A stretch of 25,000 bases of DNA, from assembly GCA_016946835.1 (NCBI GenBank), contig JACVTC010000160.1, positions 332,501 to 357,500 of the forward strand, read 5' to 3'. A program made the translations under genes and the position numbers. Shown piece after piece: positions 11,668 through 23,400 of this stretch. How positions within the stretch are numbered: the first letter of the stretch is position 1; the number at the start of each line of letters is the position of its first letter. This stretch comes from Neocallimastix lanati (nom. inval.) (Eukaryota; Neocallimastigomycota; Neocallimastigomycetes; Neocallimastigales; Neocallimastigaceae). A model generated the notes under the pieces. It made no database searches. It worked only from the letters and a program-made list of their open reading frames with translations, and had not been told where the DNA came from.

Positions 11668-14211
11668 AATATATTTTTATTTATAATTATTTTTATTTAT
11701 ATATATATATTTTTATAATAATTATCATTATAATTTTTATTTTATTATATTTATTTATTTTTTTAAAAAAATACATATGTATAAAGTTATAAGTAAATAT
11801 GCATAACATTTTATATTATTTATTTTTTATTATTTTATTTTTTATTTTACTTTGACATATTTTTTTTCTATTATTGATTTTTAATACATTTCAGTTTAAA
11901 TATAAAAGTTTAAATATACATATAAATACTATATATAATTAAATATTTTTAATTTTATTTTTATTTTTTTTTAAAAAAATGTTTTAAATTTTAATTAAAA
12001 AATAATATCATTACTTATTATAATTATATTTATTTAAATATAAAATTTCAATATATATATAATATTTTCAATTATCTTTTATGTTAATATTTATATATAT
12101 ATGATATATACATATGGAAAAAAATGTTATAACTATGATAAACTAAATCAATAAAAAATAATAATTTTTATTTTTATTATATTTTTTTTTAAAAAAAATT
12201 ATTTTTATAAGAAAAAAATTTAAAATATATAAATGTTCTAATATATTTATTTACTGAAATATATTATATATTGTTACATTATGATATTATATATTAATAA
12301 TATAAATTAAATTTATATATAATTAATGTAAAGATATTAAATTTAAAAATTCAGTGATGAATAATATTAAATAAAATAATGAATTAAATAATGAATTAAA
12401 TAATAAATTAAATTATAAATGAATAAAAAATAAATATTTATTTTATTAATTAAAAATAATAAAATCTTTAATATTTTTTTCTGTATAAAATTGCAGAAAG
12501 TTAAAGATTCTTTCGGTTTGTAATTTAGATGAAATGAATTTAGAAGTTCTTATTTTAGAAATTATTTTATTCTTTTTTCTATAAGTTCTATAAGATTCAT
12601 TTTCATTTATTAAAATTTATTTCAAGAAACTTTATACCATTAAACTGAGATTTACTTTATTATTATTCAGTGATTTTATATTTATTTACATAAAGTAAAA
12701 AATTGATTTGACACATATGAAAAATTTTTATGAATTATTTTATTATTTAAATTATTGTCGAGTGATTCAGTTGTAGTTTCTATGCCAATTTTAGCTATTT
12801 CTATTGTGTTGATAATATTTTTTGCTAAATTTAGAGAATATAATAATACAGTTCAATTTTATAGTAGTATCATTTATTATAAGTCGTATTGTCCAAATCC
12901 TTCATAATTAAATTTCGAACCGTTAGTATATGAAAGTTTACTTGGATCCTTTATAATGTTTATTAATAAATTTTTGTTATTAGTGGTATGTTCGCATGCT
13001 CTACAATCATATGATCATTTTGTTGTTTCTTTCTTATTATAAAATTTTAAAAATATTTTTTCAATAGTTCAGTAAGGAGGGGTATTTTATCATAATTCAA
13101 AGTATCAATGTAGTTTATTTCATTTATTAGTTTTTCGATTTCTCCGATAAGCCTGTTTGTACTAAAATTAATTCTTTTGTTATTGGAATTCTTTTTGTAA
13201 AAATTTCTTTTATTTCCTTTAGGATTTTGTTTATTACTTTTGGCATTGTCTCTCGACATTTACACAAAAATTTCACAATTGTGGCGAAATTATTTTTCTT
13301 TATAGTTTTTAATATAATTTTTATGTAATTTTTCCTTTGATTCTTTTTTATATTTATTATTCTTTCTTTTATAATTTTTCTACAGATGTAGCTACTCTGA
13401 ATTCCAAAACTTGAAAGTTTTTTTCATAAAAAAGTTTTATGTTTTACTTGAGGCATGCCGGCAGTTAGTTTAAAAGCTTAAAATGAGATAATCTATGAAA
13501 GTTTAATTTATTTGTTTAATTATTTATTTATTTATAAAATTTTATAAAATGATAATTTCAATTATTTATAAATAAATTATTTTATATTATTTGTGGCTTG
13601 ATTCTATGTTCAATATTTAATTAATGTATATTTAAAACTATTGTAAATATGGAATTTATTTTAATAAATATAATTAAAAACTTAATATATTAATATAATT
13701 GATTGGATTAAATTGAAATATAATAAATTTTAATTATTATTTTCACAAAAAAAAAAAATTTTAATAAAATAGTAAAAGAATGTAAAACCAATTTTAAAAT
13801 CTTAAAAAGAATAAAAAAAGAAGTAATATTGTTACTATTTAATTTATTAGTATTGTTAAATCATATATTTTATAATTTAAAAAATTTAAATTATGTATTT
13901 TATATTTAAAATTTAATAATTTGTAAGTTAAAATTTAAATTTAAATTTATAATATTAAAATTAATAATTATTAAAAATGGTTAATATCCTGAAATAGCCA
14001 TATTTTGAATGTTAAATAATACATGAAAATATTTAAGTGATAAATTTATTTTTTATTTATTTATTTTTTAAGTAATTATATTAATGATTCATAAATATAT
14101 AAATATTATATATATATGATAAAAGAAAATAAAAATATATTTTTTTCAATTTATTTACATAATTTATAAGTAAAAAAAAAGAAATATATATATATACAAA
14201 TATATGTTAAC
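11668..14211. other. Spacer between the LEUNIG-like gene and DCTN4
   Basis: About 2.5 kb. The flanks (11668-12480 and 13460-14211) are A/T sequence without coding signal and should carry the upstream gene's 3' UTR and the DCTN4 promoter. The middle is visibly richer in G and C and holds the copia remnant listed separately. Confidence 0.7.
12700..13420 (-). pseudogene. Decayed Ty1/copia retrotransposon fragment (gag zinc knuckle to protease)
   Basis: Read on the - strand in three shifting frames. A gag tail of K/N-rich residues (13310-13400) leads to a broken CCHC knuckle: HNC, then a stop where the later part should be, then MSRDN with the last Cys lost (about 13245-13300). A 70-codon open stretch (13259-13047) follows. 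The protease region then has CEHTTNNKNLL, SYTNGSKFNYEGFGQYD and, after a frameshift, a stretch ending NIINTIEIAKIGIETT (about 12780), which matches the copia pattern between protease and integrase. The catalytic Asp-Ser-Gly-Ala is degraded to D-C-R-A. No integrase, RT or LTR was recognised next to it; 12480-12700 may be a further decayed part. GC is higher than in surrounding spacer. Clearly dead. Confidence 0.65.
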
Positions 14212-15652
14212 ATGGAAAATAAAAGAAGTTCTGAAAGAAATGACATACCTTTTCCTTATGTACATTATCAATGTACTTGTCAAGTAGTATCAAAAATTAG
14301 ACGAGATGTTTATTTATCCACATTTGAATTTCCATTAAAAGACCCAATCGAAAGTGAAATTAATTCAACAACAATTTCACATTTTCCACCAAATTCATTT
14401 AATCATTATAGACTAAAATCAATTTATGATTTATATTTTTGTCCAAGTTGTTGTGAGCTTCATTGTCCAGATTGTGTTAAAAATGATTTTTTATGTTTCT
14501 ATTGTCCAAATTGTTTATTTGATGTTCCTCAAGCAAGTGTTGTTTCTGAGCAAAATAGGTATTTTTTTTTAAACTTTTATTTTATTTGTTTGTATTTATT
14601 TATCAAAAAAGGAGGGATTTCCAAATAAAAAATATATATATATAATTATATCTTTTTTTATTAATAATAAAAATCAATATATTAGTAAAAATTTATTGTT
14701 ATTTATTTATTTATTAAAATTTTAAAAAAATATAAATAATAGATGTATAAGAAATTGTTTCCAATGTCCAGTTTGCTTCAATGTATTAACGGTTGTATCA
14801 CAAAAGGAAAATTTAATATCACCAATATCACCCGCAACCCCTTCAGATGAACAAAATTTATATTATTTAATGTGCAATGTATGTCAATGGAAATCTTTGG
14901 AAATTAATCTATCGTTTGATAAATCTACCGGTTTATATTGTAAATAAATAATGATTTTTATAATTTATATTTTATACATTTTAAAAAAAATAAGTGAAGT
15001 AATAATTTATATTAACAATTATAATAATATTATTAATAATAAATTCAATTCATTATATATTTTATCTTTTCTTTTTATTATTATTAATATTTTTATATTT
15101 ATATATTTATATATTTATACACCTATTTATTTATTTGTTTGTTTGATTATAAATATATATATTGTTTAATTAAAAATAAATAGTACAGCTTCAGAAGAAA
15201 GAAAGTATGTTACCACATGAAAATGAATTTCAAAATCTTAAAAATTATTATGATAAAATTTTAAGATCCAATAATAATATGAATAATATTAATACAAAGC
15301 GTTTAAGCGCATTATTCGGTAATTCTTCATCATTATTACTCTCACCTTCGGTTATTTCACATATACCAGATTTAAAATCAAAATTAATGCTCACAAAAAA
15401 GGAAAATAATCGAGATGGTTATGAATATAAGAAAGATAATCAAGATTCTACATTACTTATGGAGGATGAAATGGAAATGATAAAATTAAAAAATCTTGAT
15501 ACAATGGATGAATGTGAATATTATATTCTATATATATTTATGTATATATATATATAATTAAAATTAAGCATTTTATAAAATTCTAATTATTTTATATATA
15601 TTAAATATAACATATTAAATAATATTATATATTTTATTAATATTATTATTAA

Positions 15653-15697
<45 letters not shown>

Positions 15698-16860
15698 TTT
15701 AAATATAAATTAAATTTTAAAAAGTAACAACATTAGAGCAAAAATTAAATCAACCTGAGGATCAGCCAAGATTTACAAAGTACATATTATAATTATTTAA
15801 AAGGACAATTTTAAAAATAATAAATATATATATATATTTATTTATTCATTCATTAATTTATTTGCTTATAATTTAACAAATATATAAATTACTTTATTGG
15901 CAATAATATCTACAAAAATAAATTTAATATTATTAATAATGAACTTATGATGAATATTAATAAAAACAGACATCTTAGAATTCATAGAATACCGTTAAGA
16001 GTTAAATTACAAACAAAATGCACTAAATGTGAAAAAATTTTAATTAAACAAGAAGTTCAAAAAATGAAAAAACCAAGTAATGTTAGATTTTCTATAAAAT
16101 ACTTTGCTCGGTAAAAAATAAAAAAAAAATTTATTTAATCAAATGTATAAATATTCAAAAAAATAAATAAATAAATAAATATATATATATATATATATAT
16201 ATAATTAATTATACTATATTTGGATTTCTATATAATTTTATATATTTATTTAAATAATAATAATAATAATAATAATTAGTGATTATATTCCAAATATATT
16301 TATACAACAATTAATACCAAACAAACCACTTCATAAAGATATTCCAGTTCAGGTTTTATTAAAATTTGTAAATCCTTTACCACAAGATATTACAGTATCT
16401 CTTTCAACATTATCAAATAAGCAAAGCGAAAATCAAATGGAAAAGAATACTGAGGTTGATAAAAATAATTCATCACCTACAACTCCAAAATACAATCGTA
16501 GAACAAGTTCTTTAATAAATCTTTCCCCAATTTTATCCCAAAAAAAGAAAAAACCATCATTAAAGATTTCTACAGCACCAATTATTCCACTAAATCCAGT
16601 AAAAACTTCAAAAATAACAGATCCATATTCGAAATCAGAAAGATATTCATCTTGCAATGTAAGTTTTTAAATAATATAGTATATATATGATATATGATTA
16701 ATAGTATATCATTTAATTTGTTTAATTTATAATATTAATAAGTTAAAATAAGAAAAATATATAATATAATAATGGTAATAATAATTAAATAAAATAACAA
16801 ATAATAATTATTATATTTTATTATTATTATTATTATTATTACTATTATTATTATTGTTAC

Positions 16861-16900
<40 letters not shown>

Positions 16901-17479
16901 GTTATTGTTATTGTTATTATTATTATTACTATATTATTTTTGTTAGGTTACCGTACTAGCTAAAAACTTTATTATACCGGCATATGATCCATTAAATGAG
17001 TTTGAAAGTGAACCTGAATCCCCTGAACAAAAAATAGGTATCTTTGAAAAAAAGAAGAATTCTGTTAGTATTATTGTAGAAGTTAGACCCACGGGAAATA
17101 TTAATGATAGAGTTGAGGTAAAATCTGAATAAAAGAATTAAAATAAATTAATAAATAAAAATAAAAATTATATATATATATAATATAATATAAATATAAA
17201 TATTGTCTATAATACATAAATATTTCTATTTAAATAAATAATTTATATTTTGATATTTATAATTGTTGGTTAAAAAAAATATATATTTATAAAATTCATA
17301 TATATTAATATAAAAAGTTTCCCATTCTTGTTACATATTCCTTTGTGAATGACGAAAAAGAAGTAAATAATGAAACACCAATATCACCAAATTATGCTGA
17401 ATTATCTCATGGTGTTCAAAAGTTTGTTTCATTTTGGACAGTAATTGGAATAGGAAAAATAACACCTGATCCAGTATAA
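14212..17479 (+). CDS. DCTN4: Dynactin subunit 4 (p62) (8 exons, 593 aa)
   Basis: Exons: 14212-14558, 14743-14939, 15184-15513, 15725-15779, 15970-16110, 16280-16658, 16947-17117, 17318-17479; GT..AG and in phase throughout. p62 sits at the pointed end of the dynactin filament, the dynein cofactor for cargo and nuclear transport along microtubules. Seen: an N-terminal zinc-binding Cys array (C21/C23; FCPSC and HCPDC at 76-88; FYCPNC at 96-101), then NRCIRNCFQCPVCF across the first splice, then YYLMCNVCQWKS, the p62 signature. A third Cys pair (LQTKCTKCEKIL) in exon 5 opens the family's C-terminal beta-rich part (DYIPNIFIQQL; PVQVLLKFVNPLP; VTVLAKNFIIPAYDP). Human p62 is 460 aa; the extra length is low-complexity sequence in exons 3 and 6. 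Exons 3-5 are best fits, as the protein there is poorly conserved. Confidence 0.9.
15653..15697. repeat. (TTA)n microsatellite in DCTN4 intron 3
   Basis: About fifteen TTA triplets in intron 3 (15514-15724), about 30 bp before the acceptor. Confidence 0.85.
16819..16929. repeat. (TTA)n microsatellite with GTT interruptions in DCTN4 intron 6
   Basis: About 110 bp of TTA triplets with scattered CTA and GTT variants, within intron 6 (16659-16946). It ends about 17 bp before the acceptor. Confidence 0.85.
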
Positions 17480-17989
17480 ATTTGTAATTAAAAAAACAAA
17501 AATACAAAATATTATATATATTCACAAAAAAATATTTAATAATAAATAATATTTTACATATACAAAAAAAGCATATATGCAATATATACATATTTTTTTA
17601 ATAATAATTAAAAAGTGATAATACAATTAATTTAATATAATAGGTTTATTAATAGAAATAAAATTAAAAAAAAAAAAAAAAAAAAAAAAATGTTAAAAAT
17701 AATAATATATTAAAATATTAATATAATATTCATCTGTATAATATATCCACTTATTATTTTTTGTTGTTCAATCATATAAATTGTTAAATATAATAATTAA
17801 AATTAGAAATGATATTTTTTTTTATTTTGTGATTATTTATTTATTTTATTTTATTTATATATAGAAAGGCCTATTCATTTAAGGACATGTCATTACATGC
17901 TGTTTATAATCATTTCTCTATAATAATCTAAAATTATCAGTAACATTTAACTGCGTGATACTATTAAACAGAAATAGTTTCAATTTAAT
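17480..17989. other. AT spacer 3' of DCTN4
   Basis: Presumed DCTN4 3' UTR and spacer. Contains an A25 run (17666-17690). A minus-strand reading frame of about 86 codons over 17331-17591 is antisense to the last DCTN4 exon and is not supported. From about 17870 base composition rises slightly, and this part may be the decayed downstream end of the copia fragment that is readable from about 17990. Confidence 0.55.
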
Positions 17990-18420
17990 AATGTAGTATA
18001 ATGTACAATGTAATTAAACATGTAACTGCGAAATAATAATATAATACGTATAATAGAGATCCAATCAATTTTTTCTAATCAGTTTTGTTAATTTTTCAGA
18101 GTTTCTCTATCAATTAATATTAAATACATGGTTTTCTAGTTATTTTAGTATTGTTTATATTATAGTTAGTTAAAATTTTTTCAATATAATCTTTTTGATT
18201 AATTTTGTAGTTTTATTTTAATTTTATTAATTTCAATGATTTTGTTTGCTCTTTTATCTGTGGTGACTTTGTGTTATATTTTATCTTTGTTAACAACCTT
18301 GGTAATTTGTTTATTCTCTCCTGCAATTAATATATCATCAACATAAAGTGTTAGTAGTAAGCATAATTTATTATTTTTATATTTACCAAATAAATAAATA
18401 TCTATAATTGTAACGAAATC
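17990..18420 (-). pseudogene. Decayed Ty1/copia reverse-transcriptase fragment, truncated by LTR insertion
   Basis: On the - strand, from 18420 downward, one frame reads through GKYKNNKLCLLLTLYVDD and on to ILIAGENKQITKVVNK before a stop. YVDD (18334-18345) is the copia RT catalytic motif, and the flanking residues fit the family. After the stop, the same frame continues as recognisable debris (RANKIIEINKIKIK; stops follow) consistent with the RT-RNase H connection. The fragment ends abruptly at 18420/18424, where the LTR begins, so the upstream half of RT has been displaced. It cannot belong to the same copy as the gag-protease remnant at 12700-13420, because on the - strand RT should lie at lower coordinates than gag, not higher. 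Confidence 0.7.
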
Positions 18421-18451
18421 TTCATGGTAGACTCGGGGTTGACACTTAGAT

Positions 18452-18502
18452 ATTTAAAATCAAGCAGGGGGGGACGGGTATTACCCTGCTTTGATTTTAA
18501 AT
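18452..18502. repeat. GC-capped hairpin in LTR copy 1
   Basis: The arm ATTTAAAATCAAGCAGGG (18452-18469) pairs with CCCTGCTTTGATTTTAAAT (18484-18502) with one extra T; the loop is about 14 nt and G-rich on the + strand. It lies close to the 3' end of the LTR in element sense, in the U5/R side. The same structure is at 19472-19521 in copy 2. Confidence 0.85.
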
Positions 18503-18780
18503 AAAAAAATTATTTCTTTATTAAAAGTTATTTATATTTTTTTTTTTTTTAATATAAAAGTTTTTTTATTTAAAGTACACCCATTTAATTTTTAAGAAAT
18601 TGTTACAATATTTATATTTTTTTATAAATTTAAAGTATAATTGTTTATAATTTAAGTAATTTTATAGAATTATTGAATTAATTTTATATCAATAATTCAT
18701 TTTTGTTTTAATTTTTATAAATATAATAATATAATATTCAAATATAATTTAATTAAAAATAATTATAAAATAAATATATA

Positions 18781-18802
18781 GAAAATAGTTTTTACTATTT
18801 TC
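18781..18802. repeat. Perfect 9-bp hairpin in LTR copy 1
   Basis: GAAAATAGT, loop TTTT, ACTATTTTC. Unchanged in LTR copy 2 at 19806-19827. Its role is unknown; it may fold in the LTR transcript. Confidence 0.8.
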
Positions 18803-19444
18803 TTTGATATTTTTAAGTTAAATAAATTGTTTTTAAAGATTAATATAATAAATTTAATAATCTTTAATTATTTTAAATAATACTTGTAATTATTTTCAAA
18901 ATAAAATAAAATTTTTATAATATTTAATTAATAAATTTGATAATATTTAAATAATAATTTTTATAATAAGTAAAAATTTTTAATAATAATTTTTAATAAT
19001 AAATTTAATTAATAATCTTAATAATTTTATAATAATATTTAATAGTTATAATAAATAAATTTTTATAATAATATTTAATAATTTTAATAATTTTATAATA
19101 TTAATAATTTATAATAATTTTTAGAATAATATTTAATTAATAATTTTAATAATTTTATAATAATTTTTATAATAATATTTAATTAATAGTTTTAATAATT
19201 TAGTATCTTAAAAGTATAATTTTAATATTTACAATTGTATTTTAATATATACATATATTTAATAATATAACAATAAAGTAATTAATTAAAATTTATTTAC
19301 ATTATTTACAAGTGTAAATTAATTTATATCAAAATAAATTAAATTTACAATGAGGTTTAGGTTATGAAGAATATAGGAAAGTACAATTTAGTAAAGAATT
19401 ATTAATAATAAAATAAAGGTTATTAATTCATTCTTTACCATTCA

Positions 19445-20466
19445 TGGTAGACTCGGGGTTGACACTTAGATATTTAAAATCAAGCAGGGGGGGACGGGTA
19501 TTACCCTGCTTTGATTTTAAAAAAATAAATCTTTATTAAAAATTATTTATTTTTTTTTTTTTTTTTTTATTAATATAAAAGTTTTTTTATTTAAAGTACA
19601 CACATTTAATTTTTAAGAAATTGTTACAATATTTATATTTTTTTATAAATTTAAAGTATAATTAATTGTTTATAATTTAAGTAATTTTATAGAATTATTG
19701 AATTAATTTTATATCAATAATTCATTTTTGTTTTAATTTTTATAAATATAATAATATAATATTCAAATATAATTTAATTAAAAATAATTATAAAATAAAT
19801 ATATAGAAAATAGTTTTTACTATTTTCTTTGATATTTTTAAGTTAAATAAATTGTTTTTAAAGATTAATATAATAAATTTAATAATCTTTAATTATTTTA
19901 AATAATACTTGTAATTATTTTCAAAATAAAATAAAATTTTTATAATATTTAATTAATAAATTTGATAATATTTAAATAATAATTTTTATAATAAGTAATA
20001 ATTTTTAATAATAATTTTTAATAATAAATTTAATTAATAATCTTAATAATTTTATAATAATATTTAATAGTTATAATAAATAAATTTTTATAATAATATT
20101 TAATAATTTTAATAATTTTATAATATTAATAATTTATAATAATTTTTAGAATAATATTTAATTAATAATTTTAATAATTTTATAATAATTTTTATAATAA
20201 TATTTAATTAATAGTTTTAATAATTTAGTATCTTAAAAGTATAATTTTAATATTTACAATTGTATTTTAATATATACATATATTTAATAATATAACAATA
20301 AAGTAATTAATTAAAATTTATTTACATTATTTACAAGTGTAAATTAATTTATATCAAAATAAATTAAATTTTATTATTAAGTTTAGGTTATCAAGAATAT
20401 AGGAAAGTACAATTTAGTAAAGAATTATTAATAATAAAATAAAGGTTATTAATTCATTCTTTACCA
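19445..20466 (-). mobile_element. 3' LTR of the Ty3/gypsy element (copy 2, 1022 bp)
   Basis: Bounded by TGGTA (19445) and TACCA (20466) on the + strand. In element sense it begins TGGTAAAG directly after the polypurine tract at 20467-20479, and the pol stop lies only 23 bp upstream, so this is the 3' LTR. It carries the same GC-capped hairpin (19472-19521) and 9-bp hairpin (19806-19827) as copy 1. It should contain U3 promoter and R/polyadenylation signals, but none can be fixed in such A/T-rich sequence. The matching 5' LTR lies beyond the right edge of the window. Confidence 0.85.
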
Positions 20467-20479
20467 TGATGCCCCCTCT
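20467..20479 (-). promoter_or_regulatory. Polypurine tract (plus-strand primer)
   Basis: On the - strand AGAGGGGGCATCA lies between the pol stop and the first base of the 3' LTR. A G-rich purine run at this place is the usual primer for plus-strand DNA synthesis in LTR retrotransposons. Confidence 0.8.
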
Positions 20480-20489
20480 AAAACTCAAG

Positions 20490-23400
20490 CTACATCGAAG
20501 CTGAGTTATACTTGACTATATTCTTCAAATGAACATTCCTATTCATTTGAATTCCAGAATTTGGATCAGCCAAGGTAACCGTATTAAATTGTTTTTTTAT
20601 AACTTTAAGAGGACCAACAAAATAATGTTCTAGTTTAGTTCTTGAAAAATTTCTAACTAGAACTAAATCACCTTCCCTAATTCTTTTTCCTTCATTCAAA
20701 CTATTCTTTTCCTCTCTTCTAGCAGCCCAATACTTATTTGCATTTTTAACATTTTCGGCTGCTTCTAAAGTCCATCGGTAATGATTTATAAATTTTTCTA
20801 ACAACACTTCATCCGATGACTTATTAATATCCTTGGTAGGTCTAGCAGCAATATCAAAAGGCTGCTGATCCTCCCTACCATAAACCAACTCAAAACTTGA
20901 ATGTTTTGTTACCTTATTTTTGGTAGTTCTAAGAGCCCATAAGGCGGATAGTAAAACTTCATCCCAATCCTTATTCTTAGAACCCAACAACCTCAATAAC
21001 TTGCCGATCTCTTTATTACGGTTTTCCGTAAGTCCATTACTTTCAGGATGATATGTGGAAATAAACTTCACATATACATCATAGAGATCTAAAAATATTT
21101 TCGTCATGTCCGAGGTGAACTGAACACCATTGTCAGTTGTTATTACCTGTGGAACACCATGACGAGCAAACACATTAATTAAGAACTTAATCACATCCTG
21201 TGATGTTATATTTTCCGTGGGTTCTGCTTCAACCCATTTGGTGAAGTAATCCACCACAACCATAATATATTGATTATTATTCTTCGTTTTAATCAAAGGT
21301 CCAATAATATCTAAACCCAAATGTATAAAAGGACCTTCTACTTTAGTTGGAATATTTTCTGTAGGTTCTGGATATGGTTGTGACCTATTCAACTGACACT
21401 TGTCACAACTTTGCACCACTCTTTTAATATCCATCACCATATTATTCCAATAAAAACTTTTACGAAGCCTTTGATAAGTCTTATAATATCCCTCATGACC
21501 TATCTTATGGGCTTCTAAAATAAGTTTTACTCTTTCCGTTTGATCAGTAATTAATTTACGATAGTCATTACCATCAACAAAGTAATCTTCACCATCTATC
21601 GTAACAAATTTTTCATTTATAAAGTCTTTAATAGTTTTAGAAAGCAACTCTTCTTCTTCCTTTGAAGTTAACTTAGTTGCCAATACCACAGAATCATCTC
21701 TTTTCTTCATCCTAGATAATGCATCGGCTAACACATTTTTCTTACCCATTTGATATTGAATTTCAACACCAAGGGTACTAACAGTTAAGCACCACCTTGC
21801 TTGCCTAGCATTATTAGGTTCCTTATTTTTAAAGAAACTGATTAAAGGTTTATGATCTGTTATTACTACTGTTTTATTAGGATTTCCTAATATATAAGAT
21901 TTCAACTTAGTAATACAATAAATTAATGCAGCTCCTTCCAAGTCAGTAATGCCATAATTTTTCTCGGCTTTACTTAAACTTCTACTTATATAATGAACTG
22001 GATGTTCCTTTTTGGTTTCTAAATCTTCTTGGAGTAATACTCCTCCAATACCTTCATAGGAAGCATCCGTTCTAATTATAAACCTTTGATTAAAACTTGG
22101 ATATTTTAAAATTGGAGCATTTATTAACTTTTCTTTTAACAGATCAAAACTTTGTTGATGTTCATTATTCCATTTATATTTAACATTCTTTCTTAATAAT
22201 TTACATAAAGGAGCAGAGATTTGAGCATATTTATCAATAAAGTTTCTATAATATCCTACTGCTCCAAGAAAAGATCGTAATTCATGAACATCAACAGGTG
22301 CTACCCACTCCTTGATAGCCTTAATTTTGCTATCCTGGGGACTTAAACCTTTCACTGATGCCTTATGACCTAAGACTTCTACTTCAGTCTGCATAAAGGC
22401 ACATTTTTCAATGTTAATTTTCAATTTGTGTTGGCGAAATACTTCCAACACTTGCCTAATGTGGCTTATGTGTTCTTCTATACTCTTAGAGTATATTAAA
22501 ATATCATCTATAAAGTTAAAAACAAACTTTCCTATAAATGGGAAAAGAATCCTATTCATTTCCCTTTGAAATGTAGCTGGGGCTCCGGTTAAACCAAAAG
22601 GCATAACCTTGAATTGGTAGTTACCAAATTTTGTGGTGAAGGTGGTAATTTCTACACTTTCCTCATCCATCAAAATTTGATGATAACCAGAATAAAGATC
22701 CATTGTTGTAAAAATCTGTGCCCCATCTAAACTATCAAATATCTCATCAATGTAAGGTAATGAATAAGAATCTTTAACTGTTAAATCATTAACCTTACGA
22801 TAATCAATACATAATCGCCATTTACCGTTCTTCTTCGGTACTAACACTATTGGCGATGACCATTCGGAACAAGAAGGTTCAATTAATTTCTTATTAATTA
22901 ATTTAATTAATTCCTCCTTAAGTATATCCGACTTAAATTTAACTAATCTATAGCACCTTTGCTTAACTGGTTTCGCACCAGGAATTAAATTAATCTTATG
23001 TGGAGGAAGATCAGAAGGTGTTAATTCTTCTGAAGAAGTAGCAACTATTTCTAAGTTCTCCTCCAGAATTTTAATTATTTCATCTTTATATTTTTCGTTT
23101 AAAGTATTTAGGAAAATTTCATGATGAATATATTGCTTTGGGGATAATCCTTCAATTTTCTTTAAATCATTCTTTTTGGAATCCTCATCCAAAGCCTTAA
23201 TCATACACAACAACTTTTCTTCATCTTCATAATCATTATTAATAGGTGCAATAACGTCAATTACTCCCTCAGGAGTAATTTGACACAAACTATATAAAAT
23301 GGGGTGGATAAACAAATTATAATCAATTTGGGTTTTTAAGTTAATTAGAATATCGTAAAAAGGATCCTCCTTTTCTACTATTCTACAATTAACCATTAAT

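Larger units (their letters stand above)
18425..19440 (-). mobile_element. Long terminal repeat, copy 1 (apparent solo LTR, 1016 bp)
   Basis: Bounded on the + strand by TGGTA (18425) and TACCA (19440), so the element-sense LTR starts TGGTA and ends TACCA. Nearly identical to the LTR at 19445-20466. Differences include the T-run region (18500-18550), one ACCC versus ACAC site, a 4-bp indel near 18640, and a short patch near 19350. TTCA lies immediately on both sides (18421-18424, 19441-19444), as expected of a target-site duplication. No internal element sequence adjoins it. Most of the LTR is A/T repeats of the AATAATTTTTATAATAATATTTAA type. Confidence 0.85.

Noticed and set aside
13047-13259. 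Stand-alone 70-aa gene on the - strand
   Set aside because: It sits between a broken zinc knuckle and protease debris of a copia element, so it is a surviving gag/protease segment rather than a gene.
14951-15169. 72-codon I/Y/L-rich + strand frame, like a small membrane protein
   Set aside because: Falls wholly within DCTN4 intron 2; composition is that of A/T repeats.
16433-16657. 74-codon - strand frame
   Set aside because: Antisense to DCTN4 exon 6.
17331-17591. 86-codon - strand frame rich in F, I and Y
   Set aside because: Antisense to the last DCTN4 exon and 3' flank; no start context or homology.
12700-18420. The two copia fragments as parts of one element spanning DCTN4
   Set aside because: On the - strand gag must lie at higher coordinates than RT; here the order is reversed, so they are separate insertions.
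19441-19444. TTCA as the junction of an integrated two-LTR circle
   Set aside because: The two bases next to the U3 start are AA in element sense, but CA precedes U3 after the polypurine tract; TTCA also occurs on the outer flank, which fits a target duplication better.
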